Notes: generated from the letters alone by a model not told the origin. Positions 21,682 to 32,900 are shown, numbered from the stretch's first letter. The stretch: DNA of 64,000 nucleotides from Anthracocystis setariae (GCA_928724745.1 CAKMXJ010000032.1:558001-622000), one strand, 5' to 3'. Translations and numbers: made by a program.

Positions 21682-21961
21682 TTACTTCTTCTTGCCGCCT
21701 GTCATCTTTGCAATAGCGGCCTTCTTGGCAGCTTCGTCCTCCTTCTGCTTCTTCTGGAAAGCGAGATCCTATGATTCCGCAAGTACCAACGCATCACAAG
21801 GGGCAAAGTAAATAAGTCAGTCCATCTCTCTCCTATTCTCGTTTCTCCCTCACTGACGTGGGAGGAAAGAGGGCGACAATACTTACATCCTCGTCCAGCT
21901 CCTTGGTCTGCTTCTTGGGCGCCTTGAGCGGCTTGGCTTTTCCTCCTTGACGGCCCGACAT
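21682..21961 (-). CDS. TMA7: Translation machinery-associated protein 7 (TMA7 / CCDC72)
   Basis: Two exons, join(21682..21768,21887..21961), with a 118-nt intron (GTAAGT donor, CATAG acceptor). The spliced product is 53 residues, beginning MSGRQGGKAKPLKAPKKQ and continuing ELDEDDLAFQKKQKEDEA. This matches the small, highly conserved TMA7 family, whose members associate with ribosomes and influence translation. The first exon codes for 25 residues and the second for 28. The C-terminus ends in TGGKKK and lacks the usual GGIKKSGKK tail, so it is about ten residues shorter than yeast or human TMA7. The gene is easily missed because neither exon is a long ORF. Confidence 0.88.
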
Positions 21962-22318
21962 GTTATGAGTTAGGTTCGAAAGGTGTTGATGGGAGAGTGC
22001 GTGATGGCGTCGCAGCAAGAGCTGGAGCGCATTGATCAAAACAGAAAAAAGTTGCGCCAATACAGGGTCCATTTCCTTCCCAGATATCGGACCCGCAAAC
22101 TTTCATTGAACTCTTAATGTTAGCCTTTCAAAATGCAACAGCTGTGCGAAAATGTACAACTTCAGGATCTCAACGCCACGCAACTACACACAAACACATG
22201 CGCGAGATCTTGGAAGAATGAGGTAGAAATGTCCATTCTGATTGCATCAAAACAGCCGTAACACAACATTGAAACCATCCATCCGAACGAGAACGCTGCC
22301 TGCGATCCTGCGGGTGGC
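21962..22318. other. Intergenic, TMA7 upstream
   Basis: 357 bases containing the TMA7 promoter and leader and the 3' end of the next minus-strand gene. Nothing else seen. Confidence 0.5.
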
Positions 22319-23098
22319 TTAGTACGACGAATGCCTGTCCCTGTAATTGGGTGTCGGGGCGTAAGAATCGTAAGGGTGTTCTCTGATCGCGTCCCCACTC
22401 ATGCCTGCATAAGGGTCATTCGGGTTGGTCTCCCAGACCGCCGAATCCCTTGCGTTCATCGCGATATCATGATAACCCGACTTGCTGTCCCTCCATGCCT
22501 GCCTCTGTTCGCCGCCGTACGCTCGCTGAGCCACCAACATGTAAATCTGCGTCAAGCCCATGAGTACCACCAGTCCCGCCATGACACCAGTCTGAGCCCA
22601 AACAAAGATGTTGCAAATCTCCTGACCCGACTCGGAGAACAGATCGGTCACCTGACCAAAGTTGGATGTGGAAATCGAAGACGAAGCCGAATTTGCCGGG
22701 ATGACGCCGTAGGTCCTGACGCAAGTGGACACGGCTTTACTGTGCTGAGCTCCAGCCACGATGAGGAAAGCGACAGTGACGATGATGATGAGCAGGGTGA
22801 GGACGGTGTTGACTCGGAGGTAGGTGCGGTAAAGTGTAGGCATCTGACGGGCAACAGAGATCAGACCGAGGATTTGCCAGATGACAGCGATGAAGCCGAG
22901 AGCTGCCACGATATCCTTCGACCATGATGGAATGGCGCCTTGGCCAGCAACGATGGAAGGTGGTACCAGGGCGCAAATGCCAACGGCGAGAGCGACCAGC
23001 GCAGTTTCGAAAACAAGAAGATAGGCGCCTACGTTGACGAGAGGATAGGCACAGCAGCAGAATTCCATGCCGCCTCGACGAGATCCAAGCCTTCCCAT
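22319..23098 (-). CDS. Four-transmembrane protein of unknown function
   Basis: 259 residues from the ATG at 23098. Four hydrophobic helices are visible: about 20-47, 62-84, 97-120 and 165-192. The start MGRLGSRRGG is followed by a CCC motif just before helix 1, a likely palmitoylation site in tetraspan proteins. The loop between helices 3 and 4 has two cysteines and many Ser. The C-terminal 65 residues are polar, rich in Tyr, Asp and Arg, and end SSY. Topology recalls MARVEL or tetraspanin-like proteins, but the CCG motif of true tetraspanins is absent. I cannot assign a family. A membrane-organising role is a guess. Confidence 0.7.
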   Translation of the reverse strand: MGRLGSRRGGMEFCCCAYPLVNVGAYLLVFETALVALAVGICALVPPSIVAGQGAIPSWSKDIVAALGFIAVIWQILGLISVARQMPTLYRTYLRVNTVLTLLIIIVTVAFLIVAGAQHSKAVSTCVRTYGVIPANSASSSISTSNFGQVTDLFSESGQEICNIFVWAQTGVMAGLVVLMGLTQIYMLVAQRAYGGEQRQAWRDSKSGYHDIAMNARDSAVWETNPNDPYAGMSGDAIREHPYDSYAPTPNYRDRHSSY

Positions 23099-23696
23099 GG
23101 TGAAGTAGATGTGAGTGTTGATCGAGATGGGGTAGGTGGGATGATACAATGCGATGAGATATCCTGCTTTTTGTGGATAATTGTCTGGTCTGGTCTTGAC
23201 CTAGCAAGTGGCTCGTAAAGCAAATTGCCTTGTGTCTGACGAAAGACCAGGTTAGGTGAGCGAAAAAGAAGGCTCAGCACTGCTTGATGGGAATGGATGA
23301 GGAGCGAAACCAGAACTTTGCAAAAGAAAAGAGAGCTGGTCTCAAGAGGTGGTCGTGGTCGCAAAGGAGAGAAAGGTCAAGTACAATGCAATCGAATCAA
23401 TGCAGCTAGCCACTCCACGCCTTTACACGAGCGAGCGCCAAATGTGCAAGCACTGCAATCCTGCATATACTGCACCGCCTGCTGCTGCACAGTCCGCATG
23501 GTTCTCTAAACCCTACCACCTTCTTGGACTCAAAGTCGTTCTGCACACACTGGCGAGCTGCTCGGAACGGTGAACTGCCTTTTTGGAGTTTCTGAAAAAA
23601 TCGAAAACGGCAAGTAAAGTGGCAGTGCCAACTTTCCTCTGCGCGCATTCTTGACCCTTTTCTCGCCGGTTACAGCAAGGCACAGTGACGGTAGAA

Positions 23697-24033
23697 TGCA
23701 AGCGAGCAATTCTGAAACTCCACTTACTCAAACTCCACGTCCCCTGCGTCCCCTGTTTCGGAAGCAGAAGAGCACACAAAAGAAGTCGCCGGACGCGATC
23801 GAGTTCCCCGATTTCGATCCCGATCTGGACGACATCTCCTTGAACAATGCATCGGAGCGATGCTGCTACGGCGCCATTCAAGGACGGGGATCCTTCGGTC
23901 TGCTTTCGACATCTCTCGCCCTCGCTTGCCCACCTTGAAGTCGAGTTCCTCCGATCTGTATATCCGGTCTTACGCGAAGAGGTCTGCCGCTACACCAATT
24001 ACAGATGGTGACTGTGGTAGGCTCATGCTTTAG
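23697..24033 (+). pseudogene. Possible frameshifted coding relic
   Basis: From the ATG at 23697 one frame reads coding-like text (for example PLRPLFRKQKSTQKKSPD, then EFPDFDPDLDDISLNN). It turns implausible after about position 23855, while another frame becomes coding-like (DISRPRLPTLKSSSSDLYI, then YAKRSAATPITDGDC) and ends at a stop at 24031-24033. No GT-AG intron joins them well. This fits a decayed gene or gene fragment. It could also be chance, and I recognise no family. Confidence 0.3.
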
Positions 24034-24659
24034 ACACTTGCACGATGCAAGCACTTCGGCTGCAAACACGCACTTGGTTGTTGCAACGCTTGATTGTTCC
24101 CACAGATCTCCAACCCCGCTTACAGCTGTGACGGCATGGCTCGACGGAGGAACAAGATCGTCCGGCCGGTCGAAATCCGTTCCTCGACCCTCTCAGTGTA
24201 CTGTTTCCAAGTCGATCCTGCTGAATGGTGTCTGAGCCGCTGAATCCTATTTCCCCACGATTTCACTGAGCGTAATGATGTAAATTTCCTGCAATCATGG
24301 GACCCTGTCAAGCAGTGCACCCGCTCACTCCATCCTTGTGAAAGAAATCATTTGCGTGGGGGCGGTTGCAAACTCCCATCTCGCTTGGGATCGGATCGGT
24401 CTCACGTTGAGATGAGCGGCTTAGCCGAAATCTCAATATAGACGGAACAAGAATTGGCAACATCGAAATGCAGTATACCTTCAGCATCACTCGGTGGCAT
24501 CGTGAAGCCAGCGGCGTTCTCGGCGTTTCTCCTCCGTCGTCACGAGGCTGTCTCGTGTGGGGCAGTGTTTTTACTCTTCTCATGCCACACTCTAGGGTCG
24601 CAGATCAGGACGACTCCATCCTGACCTACATACCCAAACTCTCAGAGCCCTCGCTCTTG

Positions 24660-24666
24660 TATATAA
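24660..24666 (+). promoter_or_regulatory. TATA box TATATAA
   Basis: Lies only 14 bases before a first in-frame ATG (24674) but 83 bases before the ATG at 24743. It therefore argues that transcription starts downstream of 24674 and that translation begins at 24743. Confidence 0.55.
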
Positions 24667-24742
24667 GAAGAGGATGATTCGCTCTCCTGGCCTTGTATCG
24701 TTCGCGTTGCTACTTCCCATCCTTCTTTGGCTGTATACGAAG

Positions 24743-27214
24743 ATGAAGTCTCTCATGGGAAAAAAAGAGTTTGCGACAGCTCTTACTTTTGCAGCTGTCG
24801 CTTCTGCTCAGCAAAATCCCTTAATCACTCGCAACCCTCCGGAGACGATTGATGTCAACCTCAACGTTTCCTCAGGACCGTACGACAATTATTTCTTCCG
24901 ATCGAACTTGACCGCTGCCCAGGTTCTACTCACCAGTGCTTCCGCTGCCGTCCCTGCTGACAATGCTACCAAGCCCACCTTGAATCGCTTCGTCGTTGCT
25001 ATGCCCGCCGGCAACTCTGGATCGGTGGCCTACTTTCTCCCATACAACAATGGCTCGAATGCATCCTCCTCAAATCCCTCTCCTTCCAACTCGTCGAGCT
25101 TGACCGTCACGCTCGGAGACGGCGGCATCAAGGGTGCTTATGGAGACTATGGCCAAAATGGTGTAACAGGCGAACTTGTCTTCTCCGAGTCCGCCACCCT
25201 CGGTGCCACCATCCTGGGGTCGATCCGTACAGTCAGAGACTACACGGAGGGTAACGGTCTTACTCACGAGATTTTCAATTGGACCGTAACTCAGACCGAC
25301 AACCAGACCATCTGGTTGAGCAAGCCTTGGATCAACGAGACGATCGTACGCAATTCCGAAGGCCAAGAGACCGGAAAAGTACGTTACTCTCTCGAGTGGC
25401 TGCTCCAAGCCAACAATGGAACCTCTTTCGACGTGATTCCTGGCGACAACGGTACCTACACACCACCCACCGTGCACATTCTCACGCCCCCTGCACAGAC
25501 AAATGACACCACACGTGCTACGAGCCCACCTGGATCAGTCACCTTCACAGTGACTGTCAATGAGACCGCACTCGCTCCTCTTACCGTGGACACGTTGTTC
25601 GAGCCCAACACGACTGCAGCTGAGCAGCCGCAAGCTCAGACGCAATTTTCGTTCCTCACCTATGCGAGCAAGTTCACTGCAGGTGGTTGGAGGTTCCTGA
25701 CCTATTTCGGAAGGGATACCATGTTCACCACTCGCATGTTGATGAACAACAAGACGCTGACGCCCTTCGCATTCGAGTCGGTACTCGGCGGTGTCCTCGA
25801 ACGTATCAATGCCACCTCGGGTCAGGTCTGCCATGAAGAGACCATCGGAGACTATGCTACGTTTGTCAATCTCGGCAACGGCAATCCGCAGAAGGGTAAC
25901 GAGCCTTATTACGATTACAAGATGAAGGACACCCATTACGTGCTTCTACCCCAACTGGCCGACTACCTGCTGCGGTACAACGCAACGAGTGAGGATCTCA
26001 CGGCAAGTGACCCGGCTAAAGAGTATCTGGACCGGCCCGCCGTTCTCGCCAATGGCACCCAATACCGCCAACTGCTTTACAGGAACATCGAGTACGTGCT
26101 CAACACCTCCACAGCGTTTGTTCAGGACCCAAACGATTTCAGGAACCTCGCTCGCATCCAAGAGGGCTATTCAACTGGTACATGGAGAGATAGTAATCAA
26201 GGTCTTGGATGGGGGATTTATCCATTTGACGTCAATTCGGCCTTGGTTCCAGCAGCTCTGTACGCCATCTCGGATCTGGCGAAAGCAGGTCTGTTGACCA
26301 ACTTCACCGCATCTACAACCGCCAACGTGACGCAGGAGAACCTGGCCGAGGTAGCAGAAAACTATGCCCAAGTTTGGGAGAAAGAAACACTCAAGTTCTT
26401 CCAATACAATGTCTCGGCTGCCGAGAGCCAGACTAGGTTACAGGGCTATGTTCAGCGAGCCAACTTGTCCGACTCGCTTCTCTACGGAAATGGTTCGCTC
26501 AACACAACCTCTTCCAGCGCTCAGCAGAAGCGCAGTGTCACATTCAGTCGCGAGGCCGAGTACTCGCTTGAAACTCGCGATCGACCCAGCAACATCTCGT
26601 TGTACGGTCTCTCCGTCACGGAGAACGGCACTGTCGTTCCGGTGATGAACTCGGATCTGTCGTTCGGTCTTCTCTATTCTCGCAATCCCTCGAGGGATCT
26701 GGTTCAGGCCGTGATCACTGCGCTTCAGCCGTATCCGCGAGGACTGTTAACCAACATCGGCTTGCTGGTAACCAACCCAGCCTACGATCCCAATGTGACC
26801 AAGACGACCGAGCTGGACCGTACCGCTTACCACGGCACCGTCTCGTGGGGGTTCCAGACCAACTTCATGGCCTCGGGACTTGATCGAGTGATTTCTTCCT
26901 GTACTCCCGATGTCTCGATCAGGACGCAAGTGGAGAAATCGGGTCTCGATACTATACCGGAATGGTGCGACGACGAGGAGATCGTAGATGGGTTGAAGAA
27001 CAGCCAAAAGATGCTGTGGCAAGCGGTCAACGGGGCGTACGACGAGCGGTTCGCCGAAGTTTGGAGTTGGAACTGGTTGAACAGCACAGGCAAGTTCGAA
27101 GTGCAATCGTTGGGCGAGATCAGTCCCGAGGGTACAGAGAGTGACGCCATTCAGCTGTGGAGTTATGGGCTCTTGGGCATCCGAGATCCCACCACCGCCA
27201 GTGTTTTGGTCTAG
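24743..27214 (+). CDS. Secreted six-hairpin-type glycosidase-like protein
   Basis: 823 residues from the ATG at 24743, chosen because of the TATA box position; an upstream in-frame ATG at 24674 would add 23 hydrophobic residues. The N-terminus has a signal peptide ending near AVASAQ. The mature protein has dozens of N-x-S/T sequons, so it is heavily N-glycosylated. The C-terminal 500 residues look like an (alpha/alpha)6 barrel of the glycogen-debranching/six-hairpin group: FGRDTMFTTRML, HEETIGDYA, DTHYVLLPQLADYLL, then GTWRDSNQGLGWGIYPFDVNSALVPAAL. The acidic residues in GRD, EE and WRDS are candidate catalytic residues. Substrate cannot be told; a cell-wall or plant glycan is likely for a smut. 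Intronless. Confidence 0.7.
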   Translation: MKSLMGKKEFATALTFAAVASAQQNPLITRNPPETIDVNLNVSSGPYDNYFFRSNLTAAQVLLTSASAAVPADNATKPTLNRFVVAMPAGNSGSVAYFLPYNNGSNASSSNPSPSNSSSLTVTLGDGGIKGAYGDYGQNGVTGELVFSESATLGATILGSIRTVRDYTEGNGLTHEIFNWTVTQTDNQTIWLSKPWINETIVRNSEGQETGKVRYSLEWLLQANNGTSFDVIPGDNGTYTPPTVHILTPPAQTNDTTRATSPPGSVTFTVTVNETALAPLTVDTLFEPNTTAAEQPQAQTQFSFLTYASKFTAGGWRFLTYFGRDTMFTTRMLMNNKTLTPFAFESVLGGVLERINATSGQVCHEETIGDYATFVNLGNGNPQKGNEPYYDYKMKDTHYVLLPQLADYLLRYNATSEDLTASDPAKEYLDRPAVLANGTQYRQLLYRNIEYVLNTSTAFVQDPNDFRNLARIQEGYSTGTWRDSNQGLGWGIYPFDVNSALVPAALYAISDLAKAGLLTNFTASTTANVTQENLAEVAENYAQVWEKETLKFFQYNVSAAESQTRLQGYVQRANLSDSLLYGNGSLNTTSSSAQQKRSVTFSREAEYSLETRDRPSNISLYGLSVTENGTVVPVMNSDLSFGLLYSRNPSRDLVQAVITALQPYPRGLLTNIGLLVTNPAYDPNVTKTTELDRTAYHGTVSWGFQTNFMASGLDRVISSCTPDVSIRTQVEKSGLDTIPEWCDDEEIVDGLKNSQKMLWQAVNGAYDERFAEVWSWNWLNSTGKFEVQSLGEISPEGTESDAIQLWSYGLLGIRDPTTASVLV

Positions 27215-27446
27215 GCCCTCAAGAAAGACTGCTTTTCCAGCTTGTTTATCAATCAAAATTTGATCAAAGCTTCAGCTTGAAGTATTATCTTCGGCATCAG
27301 TCTTCCAGTAGCATCACTTGACATCTCGAGCGAGAACGGTGAGGTTTGGAAATGGCGATAAGCAGTGTGTCCCATGTGTGGATGAAACCCCACGATGTTC
27401 TGGAGACTAACTTGGACACTCTTGAAGTTCAGGTCCAGCACCATCC

Positions 27447-28649
27447 CAGTTGCCAATCACAGGATCTGCGAAAAGGACCCTGCGCCTGGTCACCCTCTGG
27501 CTGTCTGCAAGTGTAAGGCCCTCTGGCAGGACCGAGATCACCTCGTCCTCACCTGCCCACTCGTGACGACAGAGCGTACCCTCGTGCAACGGCACTTTCC
27601 TCCCATTGAAAGAAATAAGATTGACAAGCTACTCATGGGCGGTGCCTTCCCTTCCACAGACTCGGACGGTCGTCCTCAATATCTCGCCGACCTGGAACGT
27701 TTTCTCAATGCTGCGATGAACATTCTCTGTGAGACATGCGTTGAGAACGGTACGTTTACGGAGAACCGTACTGTTTCAGCTGGTGCTGATCTCACCCCGT
27801 CGAATCGCCCGCTCACCTTCCACCCTGCCAGCCCGCCGCAGCCACCGCCACAGATTAGATCGCCACCCCGACCTCTCTCCCCACCTCCAGCTCACTTCAC
27901 CTTCGCAATCGCAGGCTCTTCATCTCGACCGATCTATCTAGAGTTCGACGACACGGACGAATCCGTCGACTCTGAATTCGACCTAGCATTCGATCCGGGC
28001 GACACGCCAGTGGTACTAGGCGACGAGATTGTGCTAGATGTTGCTGCAGTGGCGAATGTCTCGTCGACAGCACGGGACAACACAGAGACAGCGCCAACGG
28101 CGTCAACTTCAGCGTCGCCACCCTCACGACAGACAGTTCGACGCATCAACCAAATTGCGTCGACCTCATTCGCGACGACGATCTCTCAGCCGTCAACTCT
28201 CGATACTGCGTCGACGGACGACTCACACGACGCGCCGCCTACGACGAACCCAGTCATCACGATCATCCTCGACGATGATGTCGCGGAAGACGACGACGAC
28301 AGCCACGACGAAGTGACCTTTCTGCGCATCGCAGATTAGTCGACTTCGGCTAAGTAGGCCATGAAGGCCTACCCGGACAAAGAAGGGCCACCTTCTTCAG
28401 GTTGCGACGTGCAGCCTGTAGACCTCATGGTCTTGTCTTCCAATTCTTCTTTCCCGCTGCCAACAAGGCAGAGGGCTCATAAGGTGAAGCGCCCCTTCGA
28501 GCAGATTCGTCTGGCTCGAGGGAAATAGGCGAAGTAAGCTACCACCTCTTCCTCTCCCAGTGGGGATTAGGAGTTAACGATACAAAAGGAGACGACTCCT
28601 GGTGTCATTAAACGGATCAAGTAAGGTCTCTGTACTAAGAACTCGACTC
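27447..28649 (+). mobile_element. 5'-truncated non-LTR retrotransposon (LINE) fragment
   Basis: The insert retains the C-terminal end of a LINE ORF and about 310 bases of 3' UTR. The protein part has the Cys-x-Cys-x8-His-x4-Cys finger (CKCKALWQDRDHLVLTC) typical of the end of LINE reverse transcriptase proteins, then a long Pro/Ser-rich and acidic tail up to a stop at 28337-28339. The open frame shown to an annotator would begin at an ATG at 27395 in flanking DNA, which is not its own start. A nine-base direct repeat GCACCATCC at 27438-27446 and 28650-28658 brackets the insert and may be the target-site duplication. The frame has no stops, so the copy looks fairly young. Reverse transcriptase and endonuclease are missing, so it cannot move on its own. 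Confidence 0.65.
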
Positions 28650-29033
28650 GCACCATCCTTGTTGATATTTCACTCGACACTTTCAGTGTCACTTGACAAC
28701 CTCCATACCCGAGATCTCTCTTCTAAACTGTACAATCGGCCATCCATGTAGATACTTCTTTCTGTTCTCAACCCTTGTTACCAAGTTATACATACGGATA
28801 CCGTCTAAAGTATGTGCTTTTTTGACAGCTTGATATCGGCCATTTCTAAACTTTATCCGTGAAATTAAGCTCGGCAGCTGCACTCAGTCTAGAAGCGTGC
28901 TGAGCGCCGATGATGACTTTTTCCCCCGCACTTATCTTTTCTTCTGTATGACTCGTCAACCGAACCATCACCATCCTGACTCGTCGCTTCCACCATCACC
29001 ATCACTCGCTTCCACCATCACTTGACATTCACA
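28650..29033. other. Intergenic, PaiB-like gene promoter
   Basis: No gene. A 16-base sequence (TCGCTTCCACCATCAC) is present twice, at 28984-28999 and 29006-29021, just before the start codon. Confidence 0.5.
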
Positions 29034-29795
29034 ATGTATCTCCGGCCTGAGACCATCGTCTCTGACTGGTCTACCATCGTACACTTTCTACAAGACCATC
29101 CACTTGGACTCCTAACCACTGCGATCCCTATCCCTGGCCAACCCACCATCCAAGCCTCGCATCTCCCCTTCATCTACATTCCCCCTTCCTCTCCTCCTCG
29201 CTCGACACACGCCTCCTCCACGACCGCGGTGAACAGCCTCGAAGGCACATGGAATCCTGACGACGATCTCGGCGTCCTCCGGTGTCACCTCGCACGCGCC
29301 AACCCGCAAGCCAAAGCACTCCTAGCAGCGGCCAACGTCGACGGCTCCAAAAATTCCGTCCTCGTTGTCTTCGCCTCCCCCATCAACTCCACCGGCTACA
29401 TCTCGCCACAATGGTACAAAACCACCAAACCTGAAACAGGCAAAACCGTGCCGACATGGAACTACTGCGAAGTGCAGATCTACGGCAATATATCCCTCCT
29501 CCCCTCCCCCCGTGACATCGTTGCCTCCCTCAGCAACTTCCACGAATCCAAATACGCACAAATCACTGGCAGAGACGAGGTTTGGAACATCACAGACGCT
29601 CCCGAAAAATACATCGACATTCTGGAAAGAGCCATCATAGGAGTCGAGATCAAAGTCTCCAAGTTGGGCGCAAAGTTCAAAATGTCAAGAGAAAAGGTTC
29701 AAGGCGATCACAACGGCGTCATCGATGGATTGAAGCAAGTCGGCGCGCATGACATGGCAAGTCTCGTCGAAGGGCTCGGTAGGATGGAAAAGTAA
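29034..29795 (+). CDS. PaiB-like FMN-binding protein
   Basis: 253 residues from the ATG at 29034; the frame opens slightly earlier at a non-ATG codon. It matches the FMN-binding PaiB family (split-barrel fold): an N-terminal HPLGLLTTA, then SHLPF, LRCHLARANPQ, VLVVFASP, TGYISPQWY and VPTWNYCEVQIYG. In bacteria PaiB is called a negative regulator of sporulation and protease genes; fungal members have no proven role and may be flavin-dependent enzymes. Spread across bacteria and scattered fungi suggests ancient transfer, but nothing in the base composition here looks foreign. Located between the LINE fragment and the ELL-like gene, with which it converges. Confidence 0.85.
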   Translation: MYLRPETIVSDWSTIVHFLQDHPLGLLTTAIPIPGQPTIQASHLPFIYIPPSSPPRSTHASSTTAVNSLEGTWNPDDDLGVLRCHLARANPQAKALLAAANVDGSKNSVLVVFASPINSTGYISPQWYKTTKPETGKTVPTWNYCEVQIYGNISLLPSPRDIVASLSNFHESKYAQITGRDEVWNITDAPEKYIDILERAIIGVEIKVSKLGAKFKMSREKVQGDHNGVIDGLKQVGAHDMASLVEGLGRMEK

Positions 29796-29952
29796 CACTT
29801 GGTATTAGAACAGGTGACATGATCAGATTTCGTTCGTAAAGGCTTTCGTTTGCAACCAGTGTCCGATTGCGCAAATTTGTTCGATGCAGGCGGTAGTGAG
29901 TACAAGGGTTCTCCAAATCAAGTCCGAAACCCAGTCTACTTGGCGCTAGCCG

Positions 29953-32900
29953 TCACGCCTTCGCCTTGAACTCGACGAGCACGCGATGCATGCGGCTCAA
30001 GCTTCCATGCAGTTCACTGAGCTTCTGAACTTGGCTTGCTAGGTCTGAATACGTCAGTGGTCGGCTGGCCGTGTAAGATGTAGCACGATCGCCCGGAGAC
30101 CCCTGTAGCTGGACAGCGGAGCTGGGCCGCCAAGCAATGTTGTCGGGAGACTCACTCCTGCTGGTGTCACGAAGTGGCGAATCAATTGTCGATGGTGATC
30201 TGCCGCCCGAAGTACCCTCTTCGCTATGGCTGCGGTCACCTTGTTTGATGGTGATAGATTCTGCCTTACTCTCTTCTTCGTCTGAAGATCGCATCTCGCC
30301 TTCCTCGGGAGACTCGTCCCCATCATCGTGAGCGCGTGGGTTGCTACGGACCGCAGATCGCGAGTTGATCGAGGTATTGATGGCCGTCTTCACTTCCACC
30401 TCGCTCAAGGTCTGTCCGGCTTGTGAGCCCGGGTCAGATGCGCTCGAGGAAGGAGGCAGGTTGTGCGCAGAGAACAAGAGGCTCTGCTCGGTTGGCACTT
30501 CCCCGGTCTTGGTCAAGGCCTGTAGTTTCTGCTCTTCCATGGCAGCGAGCTCCATCTCGAGGTCCAACCTTTCGCTTTCGGCCTCCAGTCTGCGTCGTGT
30601 TGCAAGGTAGTCCTCCTGCGTCTTGGCGAAGCGCTGGGCTAGCCTGTGCCAGTCTGAGCGCGAGCGGACGTCGAGCCACGGCTCTGACCAGTGTGTCGCT
30701 CCTGGTCCAACGCCCTTCACGGGCCTTGCAGCAGATGTCGATGTAGCTTCGACACGCGATGAAGTGGGAGCCATTTCACGAGATGACCTACCACACTCGT
30801 CCACGTTGTGCACGCCTCTTCTCGCATGCCCTTCTTCTTTGTCGGAATCTTCGCGGCGACCCTGGGGACCTTCGGGGTAGTCCTCGTCGTAGGAGCGATC
30901 ACGGCGCCTATCACGGTACTCAGTCGTTGCAGGGCGCTTGGCGATGCGGTCAGGGAACTCGGCTGCAGAATGAAGGCGAGCACTCGAGGACGCAGAAGAC
31001 GGTACCGATGCAGACTGGACCAGATCTCCTCGCTCTTTGTCACTTTGTAGTGGCGCATGCTCCGGTCCTCTGCCAAAAGATTCGCTTTGACTGGTCAAAG
31101 CGCTTTTGCCTGGGTTCGCTTCAGCCTGATCGAAGCCGAGCTCATCCACTTTCGTAAGACCCGAGCCTGAGCGTTGGGATGAATCCTCGGAGGAAGTGAA
31201 GTCATCCGTGCGCCGACGTTTGCGTTGAGCTGCATTCTCGAGAGACTCGGTCGCTTTCCTTGTCATTGCCTGTTTGTTGGGAGAAGTTGATGAGGACCTT
31301 GACGATGGATCTGCTGAGCCGCGTTGAAGATTGTGGATATCATCTGGCGCGGACCGCTCAGGCCGTGGCACTTTCGAGACCGAGCTTTTCGTAGATCGAG
31401 AGGTCGCAGAAGACTCTGCGTTATCCCTTCGGCTTGAGGCTTCATCTGTTACTGGCCTGGACCTTTTCATAGTGACAACCTTCACTGGGGGCGAGTTACG
31501 TTTCGAGATCCGATGAGGTTTCTCATCGCTCTCATCTACTTTAATAGCCGATTTATTGGTGTCCACATTTTCAACAGGAGGCTCCAATTGTCTTGCTTTG
31601 GAGCCGATCGCGTTCCTGTCCAGTGATAGTTCTGACTTCTGTGATGTGGACGAGCGTACACGAATGTCACGTTCGGCTTTGGCCGTTCCTTGTGACACAC
31701 CCGAATCTGTTTGTTTGCCTTGAGCAGCCGAGCTCTGTTCCCTTGTCGTTCTCTTGAAGGATGATGATGCGGTTGAGGCCAGCTTTTTGTCAACCTCGTT
31801 GGAAGTCCGTGTGCGATTGTCCTCTTTCATACTTGCTTGCAGGTCAGGACTGATATTGTTCCTCTTATGTTCTCGACCTTCTCCTGGATCATGTCGGGAC
31901 GGCGACTTTGTTTGGTTCCCTTGCACGATCTTGACTTCGGAAGAGGCGACCTTGCCTGCTTCAGCAGATTTATTCACCTGAGGGGTCCTTGGGTTTGATG
32001 GTGGAGACGTCTGTGCCGTGGTAGAAGCTATGCGTCCCTCGGGAGTCGGACGTCGCTCAGAAGCAGACGCTGCTAGGAGACGACTGCCAGCTTTGGTGGC
32101 TTTAGCTAGACGCTGCCGTGTTGTGAGCTTTGAAGACTTCTTGGCAGCAGCACCAGAGAGATCCGATGCGGCGGTAGGAGGCGATGATAGCACTGCAGAT
32201 CGCTTAAGAGAAACATCTTCGTGATGGTGTCCATCGACAATCGATCCGGCAGCTTTGTGCTTAGCGACGGTGACTTCATTTCGCAAGCTTGAGCTCGAAG
32301 CGATATGGCTGCGATCTGGGTCATCCAATCGGGACAAGGATCGCGGCCGTACAGTAGGAGTTTGTTTGGGGGACTCTGTTGATGACCTTTGTGTTCGCTG
32401 CATACTCGGGGCCGCATCATACGAAGCACCTTGCATTTTGACCGATGGCACAGGTGAGCTTGTACGAGTGGCCGGGGAAACCTCGCGACTAATTGCTGTT
32501 GAATGTGACGTGAGCTGAGGACGACTGGGTTCACGACGAGTGGAGAGCTTGTTTAAGCTGCTTGACCTTGACAGAAGTGATGATGATAGAGTGGGTCCGC
32601 CGGAGACTTTGACGCTAGCTAGGCTTTTGTTGACGCCAGACCTTGAAGATGCAGATGGTGTGAGCTGCGGCGATGCACCTTGCATCAGAGCCTTGCGCCG
32701 CTCTTCTTTGCGATGTTCTTCTTCCTCCTTTTGCTGCTTGAGACGCTGGGCAACCGCCGAGACATCGCGGGTCGGTTTGACGGAGAGTTTGGTGGCGATG
32801 GTGCCGATACGATGCAGCGTAGACTCATCCTGAGATAGTTTGTAGAGCTCGTGAGGTGCAGTCGAGGAGGATGAATCCGAAATAGATCGCAATGATGTTT

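Larger units (their letters stand above)
23099..24742. other. 1.6 kb intergenic region before the secreted glycosidase gene
   Basis: Contains a possible frameshifted gene relic at 23697-24033 and a TATA box at 24660-24666. Otherwise no credible ORF. Confidence 0.5.

Noticed and set aside
27395..27446. ATG at 27395 as the start of the LINE-derived ORF
   Set aside because: It lies in flanking DNA outside the candidate target-site duplication; the reading frame is open into it by chance.
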